This document shows positions 8,581-17,274 of a DNA stretch of 64,000 nt, piece by piece. A program made the position numbers and the translations under genes. Position 1 is the first letter of the stretch. Each line of letters starts with the position of its first letter. This stretch comes from Ahrensia marina (GTDB lineage Bacteria; Pseudomonadota; Alphaproteobacteria; Rhizobiales; Rhizobiaceae). The stretch spans positions 186,001-250,000 of the forward strand of contig NZ_JXMU01000002.1 of NCBI RefSeq assembly GCF_001293565.1, in the 5' to 3' direction. Under the pieces are notes generated by a model. It searched no databases, was not told where the DNA came from, and was given only the letters and a program-made list of their open reading frames with translations.

Positions 8581-9734
8581 ATGAGAAGACAATGACCACT
8601 GAAACTATATTCCGGAATGCAAAACTCGTACTTGAAGATGAGGTCGTGAACGGATCCATCGTTATCAAGGACGGCAAAATTACAGATATTTCTGAAGGTA
8701 ACGGCAATGTCGGCGAGGATATTGGTGGCGATTATATATTGCCAGGCCTTGTCGAACTTCATACCGATCACCTTGAGCAACATTATTCACCGCGCCCCGG
8801 CGTAACTTGGAACTTGACTGCGGCTATCCAGGCGCACGACGTTCAAGTGGCAGCTTCCGGTATTACAACCGTTTTTGATTGCCTCCGTTTAGGGGCGGAT
8901 GAAGATGGCGGCTTTGAAAATGGTGAAATGAGCGCGATGTCGCTGGCAATAGCCAATGCGCAAGGCGAAGGGCGCTTACGTGCGGAACACCGCATTCACC
9001 TGCGCTGCGAAGTTTCGGCGCCCAACGTGTTGGAACACTACGAAGAATTTGTCGATGATCAAAGCGTAGGGCTGCTTTCACTTATGGACCATGCGCCCGG
9101 ACAGCGTCAGTTCCAGACCATGGAGCAATATACTTTGTACTACAAAGTTAAGCGCGGCCTTACCGATGAACAGTTCAACAAGTTTGTTGAACGTCGCCAG
9201 AAGCAATCTGCAACTTACTCTGACAAGCACCGTAAATTTTTAGCCAATGCGTGCCGCGAGCGGAATATTGCAATTGCAAGCCACGATGATGCGACCGTTG
9301 ATCATGTTGAAGAATCCAAAGGCTTTGGCGTGTCCGTTGCAGAGTTTCCGACAAGCATGGAAGCCGCAGCTGCGTCTCATAATGCGAATATGGGCGTATT
9401 AATGGGCGCGCCAAATGTCGTTCGGGGCAAATCACACAGCGGCAACATAGCGGCGCGTGAGCTGGCAAAAAACAATGTGCTGGATATTTTATCTTCCGAC
9501 TATGTACCGTTCAGCCTGATATATGCGCCTTTCGTGCTTGCTGATGAGGTCGAAGATATATCGCTTTCAAAAGCGGTGGCTATGGTATCTGCCAATCCGG
9601 CAAGACAGGTAGGCCTTCAAGATCGCGGCCGGCTTGAAAAAGGCTTGCGGGCTGATTTCTCACGTGTTCACCGTGAAGCCGGAAGCATTCCTGTCGTAAA
9701 ATCTGTCTGGCGTGAAGGGCAGCGTGTTGTCTGA
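8577..9734 (+). CDS. phnM: Ribosyl phosphonate triphosphate diphosphatase PhnM
   Basis: 385 aa amidohydrolase-superfamily enzyme. PhnM removes pyrophosphate from alpha-D-ribose 1-alkylphosphonate 5-triphosphate, giving the 5-phosphate substrate of PhnJ. Metal-site segments are LVELHTDHLEQH (about residues 60-71), a histidine in MDHAPGQRQF, and ASHDDAT in the later barrel. The conserved PTSMEAAAASHNANMGVLMG-type segment is also present (about residues 260-279). The start ATGA overlaps the DUF1045 stop, and the end overlaps the phnN start. Length and motifs are normal. Confidence 0.95.
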   Translation: MNEKTMTTETIFRNAKLVLEDEVVNGSIVIKDGKITDISEGNGNVGEDIGGDYILPGLVELHTDHLEQHYSPRPGVTWNLTAAIQAHDVQVAASGITTVFDCLRLGADEDGGFENGEMSAMSLAIANAQGEGRLRAEHRIHLRCEVSAPNVLEHYEEFVDDQSVGLLSLMDHAPGQRQFQTMEQYTLYYKVKRGLTDEQFNKFVERRQKQSATYSDKHRKFLANACRERNIAIASHDDATVDHVEESKGFGVSVAEFPTSMEAAAASHNANMGVLMGAPNVVRGKSHSGNIAARELAKNNVLDILSSDYVPFSLIYAPFVLADEVEDISLSKAVAMVSANPARQVGLQDRGRLEKGLRADFSRVHREAGSIPVVKSVWREGQRVV

Positions 9735-10338
9735 TTTAAGCCATACTTCGGGACGGATTTTTGTGGTTGTCGGGCCGAGTGGTTCAGGCAAGGACACCTT
9801 GATCAATTGGTTGCGCGAGCATCTGACGGATAAGCAGAAATACATGTTTGTACGTCGCAGTGTTACGCGCTCGCCGGATGGGCAGACAGAAGATCATGAT
9901 ACACTAACAATTGAACAGTTTGACCGCGCAAAAGCGCAGGGCAAATTTGCGGTCACATGGCAGGCGCATGGCTTGAGTTATGGTATTCCCATCGGTGTTC
10001 TTGCTCATGTGAAGGCGGGCGGCGTTGCCATCGCGAACGGTTCAAGGCGCGCGCTGGCGGATATGCAGAAGCAATTTCCAAACATGATCATCATTAATCT
10101 TCGTGTTGATCGAGCTGTATTGGCAAGCCGTCTGGCGGGTAGGGGACGTGAGGATGCCGAGCAAATCAAGAAACGCCTTGATCGCATGGACATGCCACTG
10201 GCCGGTAATTTGACCGTATATAACATTGAAAACTCTGGTCCGATTGAGAAGGCAGGCAGGTCATTCATGGATGTTTTGGCTGATCTGGACAGTGTACCTT
10301 TAGAAAAATATCAAGAAAATCTTGCGCGCAACGCTTGA
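9724..10338 (+). CDS. phnN: Ribose 1,5-bisphosphokinase PhnN
   Basis: About 204 aa. PhnN phosphorylates ribose 1,5-bisphosphate to PRPP, the last step of the C-P lyase route. It has a guanylate-kinase-like P-loop, VVGPSGSGKDTLI, close to the N-terminus, then RRSVTRSPDGQTEDHDTLT and LRVDRAVLASRLAGRGRED. The start is uncertain: there is no nearby ATG, and GTG 9712, GTG 9724 or TTG 9727 are all possible. I favour 9724, which overlaps phnM by 11 bp, follows AGGG, and gives the usual short N-terminus before the P-loop. It is the last phn gene seen. Confidence 0.92.
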   Translation: MLSDLSHTSGRIFVVVGPSGSGKDTLINWLREHLTDKQKYMFVRRSVTRSPDGQTEDHDTLTIEQFDRAKAQGKFAVTWQAHGLSYGIPIGVLAHVKAGGVAIANGSRRALADMQKQFPNMIIINLRVDRAVLASRLAGRGREDAEQIKKRLDRMDMPLAGNLTVYNIENSGPIEKAGRSFMDVLADLDSVPLEKYQENLARNA

Positions 10339-10541
10339 ACAGTCAGTTGCCCTTTCGCCTTATCCGGATTGTATTTCCCAAGTTAAAGAGTGCCGGTTTT
10401 TAAGACTTGATGCTTTGTTGGCGTTGCTAAAAACTCTCTATCGTATTTAAGATGCCTGCATCGGTATTGCTTGCGGGCAATGAATGGTGTTGATGGCAGG
10501 TTATTTTGCCATGCATGCCTGATTGGGGAGAAGTTTGAACG

Positions 10542-12380
10542 GTGCAACAAATGTCTGAAGGTTCTTTAGAGGCCGTATCTGAGAGGAAGGCACGATCTAA
10601 AGCTGACCGGAAGTTGAGCATGAAAATGCTCATATCAATACAAATCGGCGTCCTTGTTGTCGCCATCTGGCTTGTTGTCTGGCCAAGGCTTGAGCGCCAT
10701 TTCCTGTTGCAGGCGGCAGAACAAAACGAAGTAACATTGCGTTTAGTTGGTGACAGTATTCGCGCTGCGCTCGATCGCTACGAGCCTTTACCGCATTTGA
10801 TTGCCGAGCGTCCCGAACTGAGCAGTTTACTGCAAAACCCAACACGGCCAGATTTAATCGATGCAACTAACAGTATCTTGTTAAACACCGCATTATCGGT
10901 TTCTGCTTCCGATGTTTACCTGATGAACACGGCGGGAACGACAATTGCAGCAAGTTCCTACAATAAGCAAAGATCCTTTGTTGGTCGTAACTTCAATTTC
11001 AGGCCTTACTTTCAAGAAGCTCTGCAGGGTGATTTAGGCCGTTACTTCGCCCTTGGTACAACGTCGGGTGAACGCGGTTACTTTTTTGCGGCTCCGGTGC
11101 GGGAGGGCGCAGAAATTCTGGGTGTTGTCGCTGTAAAGTTTACCGTTGATGCTTTTGAAGAGGCTTGGCGAAGCGCTGCATCAAACATCATCGTGACTGA
11201 TCATAATGATATTATTTTCATGGCCAGCAATCCTGAGTGGTTGATGCGCGCGACCAAACCTCTTTCGCCAGCAACATTAAGATCAATTGAGGAAAACCGG
11301 CAATACCCGCTCGAACGTGTCACAAATCTGGATGTTGACCGCACACCGCTCAATGCAGATGCCGATATACTGACAATCGAGAACACCAATTTTGTCGGTT
11401 CGTCTGATAAAATGGTCGAAACACCGCAATGGACAGTGACATCTTTGGCGCCTACCGAACCTGCCCGTTTTCAAGCCTTGCTCGCTCTCGTTGTATTCTC
11501 GCTCTTAGCCTTGATATCCATTTTAGGTATTGCGTTTTTGAGGCACCGGAGCGCGCAGCAAATCCGAACACAAAAGCTCCTTGAGCAGCGCGTAAACGAA
11601 CGAACTGCCGCATTAAGCCATGAGATTGAGGAACGCCGGAATACCGAAGAAGAGTTGCGCCGCACACAGGCGACATTGATCCAAGCCGGTAAATTATCTG
11701 CCCTAGGTCAAATGTCCGCGGCGCTCAGTCATGAATTCAACCAACCCCTCGCAGCTGTAAAGGCTTATGCTGAAAATGCCCGCGCTTTTCTTGACCGTAA
11801 CGAAGTCTCAGAGGCGAGCGATAACATCGGCAGAATATCAAAGATGGCTGACCGGATGGCTACGATTTCCAAACATCTACGGAATTTTGCGCGCCGCCCT
11901 CAAGAAGCAGTTGGCCCTGTTTCATTGCTACCCGTTATTGATGATGCGATGGCCGTAAGTGAGCCGCGTATCAAAGCCAGCAATGTTATCTTGAATTATA
12001 CCCGCCCGGATGAAGAGCCTTATGTGATCGGCGGGCATGTCCGGCTGCAACAGGTCATTGTCAATCTCATTTCGAACGGGATTGATGCAATGGGTGGAGA
12101 AGGCTTGCTCGAACTTAATATAGTTTCGATAGACAATGGATGGCAAATTAGAATGCGCGACCATGGGGCGGGCATATCTGATGATGCTATAACTCAAATG
12201 TTTGATCCGTTTTTTACCACAAAACAAACGGGCAAAGGTTTAGGGCTGGGCTTGTCGATTTCCTATAACATTGTGCGGGATTTTGGCGGTACATTGTGGG
12301 GGAAAAACCATCCTGATGGCGGCGCGGTCTTTGGTGTTGATCTTGTTGCTGCCGATCATCTTTCCAAGGCTGCCGAATGA
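10542..12380 (+). CDS. dctB: DctB-type C4-dicarboxylate sensor histidine kinase
   Basis: 612 aa from a GTG start with GGGGAGAAG upstream (an ATG at 10551 is the alternative). Order: membrane helix (about residues 28-47), a large periplasmic double-Cache sensor (about 50-300), a second helix (about 308-328), a coiled-coil linker with RVNERTAALSHEIEERR, the HisKA box ALSHEFNQPLAAVKAYAENA with the phosphorylated His, and an HATPase with NLISNGIDAMG and GKGLGLGLSI. This is the DctB layout. It overlaps dctD by 4 bp. The genes downstream encode a TAXI-type TRAP transporter rather than DctA or DctPQM, so the sensed ligand may be a dicarboxylate or a relative. Confidence 0.88.
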   Translation: MQQMSEGSLEAVSERKARSKADRKLSMKMLISIQIGVLVVAIWLVVWPRLERHFLLQAAEQNEVTLRLVGDSIRAALDRYEPLPHLIAERPELSSLLQNPTRPDLIDATNSILLNTALSVSASDVYLMNTAGTTIAASSYNKQRSFVGRNFNFRPYFQEALQGDLGRYFALGTTSGERGYFFAAPVREGAEILGVVAVKFTVDAFEEAWRSAASNIIVTDHNDIIFMASNPEWLMRATKPLSPATLRSIEENRQYPLERVTNLDVDRTPLNADADILTIENTNFVGSSDKMVETPQWTVTSLAPTEPARFQALLALVVFSLLALISILGIAFLRHRSAQQIRTQKLLEQRVNERTAALSHEIEERRNTEEELRRTQATLIQAGKLSALGQMSAALSHEFNQPLAAVKAYAENARAFLDRNEVSEASDNIGRISKMADRMATISKHLRNFARRPQEAVGPVSLLPVIDDAMAVSEPRIKASNVILNYTRPDEEPYVIGGHVRLQQVIVNLISNGIDAMGGEGLLELNIVSIDNGWQIRMRDHGAGISDDAITQMFDPFFTTKQTGKGLGLGLSISYNIVRDFGGTLWGKNHPDGGAVFGVDLVAADHLSKAAE

Positions 12381-13702
12381 GCGAAACGATTCTATTTGTT
12401 GACGATGAGGAAGAGTTGCTCATTGCAGCCAGCCAGACACTCAAATTGGCTGATCTACCCGTGTTGACCTTTTCGGAAGCCGAATTGGCTTTGAACAAAG
12501 TTGCGAGAGATTTCCCGGGTATCGTTGTCAGCGATATCCGGATGCCGAACATGGACGGGATGACTCTTCTGCGAAAGGTTCTGGAAATTGATCCGGCCTT
12601 GCCTGTCATCCTCATTACAGGAAACGGTGACGTGGAACTTGCTGTTGATGCCATGCGGGCAGGTGCCTATGATTTTCTGGAAAAGCCTTACGATCCCGCA
12701 CATCTGATCGACGTTGTGCGCCGTGCGCTTGATAAAAGACGATTGACAATTGAGAACCGTCTTCTGCGCAATCAGGTTGGCAGCAGAGATGCGATTGAGG
12801 CGCGTTTGATAGGACGCTCTGATGTTATGGTGCGTTTGCGCGAGCAGGTTCGCGCTGTAGCGGCAACGGATGCAGATATTCTTGTTCAAGGCGAAACAGG
12901 AACCGGAAAGGAAGTTATCGCACGCGCAATTCACCGTGCGTCCTCGCGGCAAACAAAACCCTTTGTACACATCAACTGTGCAGCCTTGCCTAAGGATCTT
13001 GTAGAAAGCGAACTTTTCGGTCACGTCTCAGGCGCATTTGCAGGTGCTGTTAAAAGCCGTTTCGGAAAATTGGAGCATGGGCGCGGCGGGACAATCTTTC
13101 TTGATGCGGTGGATTGCCTTGAAATGAATGTTCAGGCGAAGTTCCTGCAAGCTATTCAAAGCCGCCAGATAACCCCTTTGGGTTCGAACGAGGTCATTGA
13201 TCTGGATGTGCGGTTTATTGCTGCTTCCAAAGAACCGCTGGACAAAGCTGTGGCAGAAGAGCGCTTTCGCGATGATTTGTATTACCGCTTGAATGTTGTG
13301 ACATTATACGCACCGCCGCTTTCGGCGCGTCGTGACGACATACCTCAGCTTTTTATGCATTTGGTAGCAGAAGCTGCAGCGCGTTATCGCTGTCCAATAC
13401 CTGAGGTTGACAGTCAGGCCCTGTCCAAAATGGCGACCGGTAACTGGCTTGGTAATGTGCGTGAACTGCGCAATGCGGCAGATCGATATGTTTTGGGCTT
13501 ACATGCAGTTGAAGAAGATCAGGTTGTGAGTGATCAAACATTGGTCGACCGTATGAACGCGCATGAGCGTGCTATCATTACGGCAACATTGGCGGCAAAT
13601 GGCGGCGCACTCAAACCGACTTACGAAACGCTCGGCATAAGCCGTAAGGCGCTTTACGAGAAGATGCAAAAGCACGGACTGGATCGTGAAAAATTCGCCT
13701 AA
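12377..13702 (+). CDS. dctD: DctD-type response regulator with AAA+ domain; altered GAFTGA and Walker B
   Basis: 441 aa: receiver domain (phospho-acceptor D53, VVSDIRMPNMDG; K103 in EKPYD), AAA+ domain with Walker A GETGTGKE (172-179), and a C-terminal Fis-type helix-turn-helix (LKPTYETLGISRKALYEKMQ). Two catalytic signatures differ from the family norm. The sigma-54 contact loop GAFTGA reads GAFAGA (219-224), and Walker B, normally FLDE, reads FLDA (D243, A244). The arginine-finger segment FRDDLYYRLN is kept. Such changes often mean weak or no sigma-54 activation. It is translated with dctB and lies just upstream of the TAXI operon it presumably controls. Confidence 0.87.
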   Translation: MSETILFVDDEEELLIAASQTLKLADLPVLTFSEAELALNKVARDFPGIVVSDIRMPNMDGMTLLRKVLEIDPALPVILITGNGDVELAVDAMRAGAYDFLEKPYDPAHLIDVVRRALDKRRLTIENRLLRNQVGSRDAIEARLIGRSDVMVRLREQVRAVAATDADILVQGETGTGKEVIARAIHRASSRQTKPFVHINCAALPKDLVESELFGHVSGAFAGAVKSRFGKLEHGRGGTIFLDAVDCLEMNVQAKFLQAIQSRQITPLGSNEVIDLDVRFIAASKEPLDKAVAEERFRDDLYYRLNVVTLYAPPLSARRDDIPQLFMHLVAEAAARYRCPIPEVDSQALSKMATGNWLGNVRELRNAADRYVLGLHAVEEDQVVSDQTLVDRMNAHERAIITATLAANGGALKPTYETLGISRKALYEKMQKHGLDREKFA

Positions 13703-13732
13703 GTGCCGGTAAAATGCTATCTTTGTAGCGTT

Positions 13733-13794
13733 ATCGACCCAACTATTTGCCCTAATGTTCCTAAATCGACCCAAATGCTGAATCTAAGTTGGGT
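13733..13794. promoter_or_regulatory. Candidate DctD operator: repeated ACCCAA boxes upstream of TAXI gene
   Basis: The 239-bp gap after dctD contains ATCGACCCAA twice as a direct repeat (from 13733 and 13765, 32 bp apart, close to three helical turns). It also has an exact inverted partner: ACCCAACT at 13737-13744 and AGTTGGGT at 13787-13794. This is what upstream activator sites for a dimeric regulator look like. The regulator is probably DctD, by position only. Confidence 0.5.
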
Positions 13795-13806
13795 GTTGGC
13801 GTTGCT
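13791..13806 (+). promoter_or_regulatory. Weak sigma-54-like promoter candidate
   Basis: GGGTGTTGGCGTTGCT has GG and GC at the 12-bp separation required for a -24/-12 promoter, with a perfect -12 half (TTGCT) but a poor -24 half. It overlaps the last ACCCAA-type box and is 136 bp before the TAXI start. Given the altered DctD motifs it may not be real. Confidence 0.22.
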
Positions 13807-13941
13807 GTAGGGCTCAACACCTTGTCAGAGCGACATAGTTTTAGTTGTGTTGACAGGTTCCAAAACAATGAGGGACGATACGTTAGCGCCGCAATGGCGG
13901 CAGCGTGGGCAAACGCCCAAAGAAACTTATGGGAGAGAGAA

Positions 13942-14928
13942 ATGAAATTCCTTGCAATCCTTGCATCTTGCACTGTTTTATCAGCCGGCGCAGCATTTGC
14001 TGAGTCACATGTGGATAAATCTGATTGGCCAACAAGCTTCACAGTCGGCACAGCTTCACAAGGCGGAACCTATTTTGCGTACGGTTCAGGCTGGGCAAAC
14101 CTTGTTGCAAAAGAACTTGGTATTACCGGCGGCGGCGAAGTAACCGGCGGACCAATGCAGAACATGGCGCTTGTTCATACTGGTGAAGCTGCATTTGGTA
14201 TGACGACAATGGGTCCGGCAGCAGAATCGCTTGCAGGCACAAACCCGATTGCACCAGGCTTGGAGATGAACAAAGCATGCGCAATGTTCCCGATGTATCA
14301 AACGCCATTCTCTGTAACGGCGCTTTCATCATCCGGCATCAAAAGTGTTGCTGATATTCCGGCGGGCGCAAAAATCGGTTTTGGTCCAGCAGGTTCGACA
14401 TCTGACACATATTTTCCACGTATGATGGAAACATTGGGTGTTGATTTTGAACGCCGTAACGGCGGTTGGACTGATTTGGGTGGCCAGCTTCAGGACGGGT
14501 TACTTGATGTGATCGCCTTTGCTGCCGGTGTACCGGTGCCAGCCGTCAGCCAGCTTGAGGTTCAGACAGATGTAAACATCATTGAGTTTACGGACGAAGA
14601 ACAAGCCAAGCTTCTTGAAGCGTTTCCGGTAAGTGAATTCAGCATCAAGGCGAGCACTTATACAACGCTAAAAGAAGATGCGACGTCCGTTTCCATGTGG
14701 AACTTCTCTATTGCAAACTGCGATTTGCCGGCATCTTTCGTCAAAGAAGTTGTCAATGTCGTTATGTCTGACAATGAGCGTATGGTCGGTATCCACAAAG
14801 CGGCAGGCTCTACTCTGCCGGAGAACTGGGATAAGAACAAAGTTCTTAAATGGCATCCAGGTGCCGCCGAATGGTTCAAAGAAAACGCTGGTGCGGACAT
14901 TCCGGCAGATATGATCTACGGCGGATAA
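13942..14928 (+). CDS. TAXI-family TRAP transporter solute-binding protein
   Basis: 328 aa from the ATG at 13942, which has GGGAGAGAG just upstream and gives a clear signal peptide (KFLAILASCTVLSAGAAFA). An upstream extension of the frame to 13789 runs through the promoter region and is rejected. The mature protein is of the TAXI type (NMT1-like fold): FTVGTASQGGTYFAYGSGWA, then GEVTGGPMQNMALVHTGEAAFGM (about residues 70-92). TAXI proteins deliver solutes such as glutamate or dicarboxylates to a fused permease. It is downstream of dctBD and is followed by a large hairpin and the permease gene. Substrate unknown. Confidence 0.92.
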   Translation: MKFLAILASCTVLSAGAAFAESHVDKSDWPTSFTVGTASQGGTYFAYGSGWANLVAKELGITGGGEVTGGPMQNMALVHTGEAAFGMTTMGPAAESLAGTNPIAPGLEMNKACAMFPMYQTPFSVTALSSSGIKSVADIPAGAKIGFGPAGSTSDTYFPRMMETLGVDFERRNGGWTDLGGQLQDGLLDVIAFAAGVPVPAVSQLEVQTDVNIIEFTDEEQAKLLEAFPVSEFSIKASTYTTLKEDATSVSMWNFSIANCDLPASFVKEVVNVVMSDNERMVGIHKAAGSTLPENWDKNKVLKWHPGAAEWFKENAGADIPADMIYGG

Positions 14929-14945
14929 GAATAGCTGAAATAGAT

Positions 14946-14980
14946 CGCATGGGGTGCCTGAAAAACAGGTGCCCCATGCG
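14946..14980 (+). other. Long RNA hairpin between TAXI binding protein and permease
   Basis: CGCATGGGGTGCCTG (14946-14960) and CAGGTGCCCCATGCG (14966-14980) form a 15-bp stem with two G-U pairs and an AAAAA loop. There is no T tract directly after it. Such a structure between a binding-protein gene and its permease commonly protects the upstream message or causes partial termination, giving excess binding protein. Confidence 0.65.
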
Positions 14981-15018
14981 GACGTGTATGCTTTTTATGG
15001 TCTGGGGAGGGCCTTTTC

Positions 15019-17247
15019 ATGGTTGATGGAAGCACGAAAGTAATTGCCGAAGGTGTTGATGACGAGCCGACAGAAGCAAATCGCCGCCTGTTCGATGGCC
15101 GCACATATTTCCTAGTTGCCGCTTTTTCCGCCATTTATGCATTTTTTCATTTAGCAGCCCTCAACGGTCTGTCTATTTATGAATGGACAGGCATTAGAAT
15201 CCCTTTCTTGCCAAGCTTTCCAATGGAAACTTGGAATTTTCGGATTGTTCACATAGCCGGAGCGCTGATCCTCGGATTTACGCTTTACTCAGCCCGGTCA
15301 TTTTCCGGTGATGGTGAGAAGCAACCGCTTTCCAAAGTGTTGGATATTATCGTCTACTTGGCATTGCTTCCCGCGCTTTACGCGATGTGGACAGCCGGAA
15401 AGATCGCCAACATGATCGGAAATGGCGTCCAGTGGAACGGTATAAGCCCGGAGTTTGTAAATCTTGAGGTTTACCATTTTGGTACCCCGTTATTACTGGC
15501 GACAGCTATAGGTATCGTCGTCGGCTGGTTGCGCAAGCGCGAACGGGGGCAGGTGGCTATTGCCGATATTTTGCTTAGCTTGTGCGGTGTTGCCGTAGCG
15601 GTCTATTTGATCACAATATTCGGTACGCTTATGCGCAATTCCACCGGAACACCATTTGCGCCGATAGGTATGAGCCTTGCTGCGGTTGCCGGTGTGGCAT
15701 TGATTATGGAGCTTACGCGGCGCGTGGCTGGCTTGGCACTGATTGTTATTGCCGGTGTCTTTCTCGTCTACGTCTTTACCGGAGAGATGTTACCTGGTTT
15801 TCTGAATGCGCCGGACATTGCTTGGACACGGTTCTTTAGCCAAGTTTATACCGACGCTGGAATTTTAGGCCCGACAACGGCTGTATCTTCTACATATATT
15901 ATTCTGTTTATTATCTTTGCCGCATTTTTGCAGGCTTCAAAAGTTGGTGATTACTTCGTCAACTTTGCCTTTGCAGCGGCAGGTCGGGCGCGCGGCGGTC
16001 CGGCAAAGGTGGCCATTTTTGCGTCCGGTTTGATGGGAATGATCAACGGTACTTCTGCAGGTAACGTTGTGGCGACAGGCTCGTTGACAATTCCGCTTAT
16101 GAAAAAAGTCGGTTACCATCGTAAAACGGCAGGTGCGGTAGAAGCGGCGGCCTCAACAGGCGGGCAGATTATGCCGCCGATTATGGGTGCCGGTGCTTTC
16201 ATCATGGCTGAAATCACGGGTATTCCTTATACAGACATCGCGATTGCAGCCATTATTCCTGCTATCCTCTATTTCGTTTCCATCTACTTCATGGTGGATT
16301 TTGAGGCGGCAAAACTTGGAATGCGCGGTATGCGCGAAGACGAGCTTCCCAAGTTCCGTGATATGATTAAACAGGTGTTCCTGTTCATTCCGATCATAAT
16401 TTTGATCGCCGCTTTGTTCATGGGGTATTCAGTTATTAGGGCAGGCGCACTGGCGACAGCATCTGCTGCGGTTGTCAGCTGGCTTACGCCATATCGCATG
16501 GGCTTGCGCAGCATCATCAAGGCCTTTGAAATGGCAGGCATCATGTCTGTACAGATCATCGCAGTATGTGCATGTGCGGGCATTATCGTCGGTGTAATCA
16601 GCCTTACCGGTGTCGGCGCACGCTTCTCTTCGGTATTGCTTGGTCTGGCCGAGGCAAGCCAATTATTGGCTTTGTTCTTTGCGATGTGTATCGCGATTTT
16701 GCTTGGCATGGGCATGCCTACAACGGCGGCCTATGCCGTAGCTGCAAGTGTGGTAGCGCCGGGCCTTGTCCAGCTTGGCATTCCTCAACTAACCGCACAT
16801 TTCTTCGTGTTTTATTTCGCCGTTGTTTCTGCCATCACACCACCTGTCGCCTTGGCCTCCTATGCGGCAGCAGGGATCAGTGGTGCCAACCCGATGGAGA
16901 CAAGTGTCGCCTCCTTCAAAATCGGTATTTCTGCATTCATCGTGCCGTTCATGTTCTTCTACAACGGTGCAATCTTAATGGACGGCACATGGCCGGAAAT
17001 TATCCGTGCTGGTGTTACAGCGATTTTCGGCGTCTTCCTGCTGTCGTCAGGTGTCCAGGGTTGGTTTGTCGGAAGCCGCGTCGCATGGTTCATGCGCTTA
17101 GGCCTGATACTTGCCGCATTGTGCATGATTGCAGGTGGTTTGATTAGCGATTTGGTGGGTATAGGAGCAGCTATTGTGCTGTTCTTTGTTCAGCGGACCT
17201 TTAAGCCTGCAGCCGATGCACAAATTACTGTTTCAGGCAGTGACTAA
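15019..17247 (+). CDS. TRAP transporter fused 4TM/12TM permease (TAXI-associated)
   Basis: 742 aa integral membrane protein with a fused small (DctQ-like) and large (DctM-like) subunit, the usual partner of TAXI binding proteins. After a polar N-terminus come about four helices (to about residue 170) and then the large DctM-type domain. The latter has the conserved GMINGTSAGNVVATGSLTIP and EAAASTGGQIMPPIMGAGAF segments, and LLGMGMPTTAAYAVAASVVA near residue 560. The start ATG at 15019 follows GGGGAGGG. It is the second gene of the operon, separated from the first by a 15-bp hairpin. Sodium- or proton-coupled import across the inner membrane is expected. Confidence 0.92.
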   Translation: MVDGSTKVIAEGVDDEPTEANRRLFDGRTYFLVAAFSAIYAFFHLAALNGLSIYEWTGIRIPFLPSFPMETWNFRIVHIAGALILGFTLYSARSFSGDGEKQPLSKVLDIIVYLALLPALYAMWTAGKIANMIGNGVQWNGISPEFVNLEVYHFGTPLLLATAIGIVVGWLRKRERGQVAIADILLSLCGVAVAVYLITIFGTLMRNSTGTPFAPIGMSLAAVAGVALIMELTRRVAGLALIVIAGVFLVYVFTGEMLPGFLNAPDIAWTRFFSQVYTDAGILGPTTAVSSTYIILFIIFAAFLQASKVGDYFVNFAFAAAGRARGGPAKVAIFASGLMGMINGTSAGNVVATGSLTIPLMKKVGYHRKTAGAVEAAASTGGQIMPPIMGAGAFIMAEITGIPYTDIAIAAIIPAILYFVSIYFMVDFEAAKLGMRGMREDELPKFRDMIKQVFLFIPIIILIAALFMGYSVIRAGALATASAAVVSWLTPYRMGLRSIIKAFEMAGIMSVQIIAVCACAGIIVGVISLTGVGARFSSVLLGLAEASQLLALFFAMCIAILLGMGMPTTAAYAVAASVVAPGLVQLGIPQLTAHFFVFYFAVVSAITPPVALASYAAAGISGANPMETSVASFKIGISAFIVPFMFFYNGAILMDGTWPEIIRAGVTAIFGVFLLSSGVQGWFVGSRVAWFMRLGLILAALCMIAGGLISDLVGIGAAIVLFFVQRTFKPAADAQITVSGSD

Positions 17248-17274
17248 GGAGCTGCGTATTTCTTACGCTTAAAA

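Noticed and set aside
13789-13941. Upstream extension of the TAXI binding protein
   Set aside because: It runs through the repeated boxes and would hide the signal peptide; the ATG at 13942 has a strong ribosome site.
16566-17147. 193-codon plus-strand frame inside the TAXI permease gene
   Set aside because: Shifted reading of a hydrophobic coding region, very Cys- and Arg-rich, with no start signal.
17254-17268. Small hairpin GCGTA/TACGC between the convergent TAXI permease and GGDEF-EAL genes
   Set aside because: Only a 5-bp stem with no clear T run; too weak to call a terminator.
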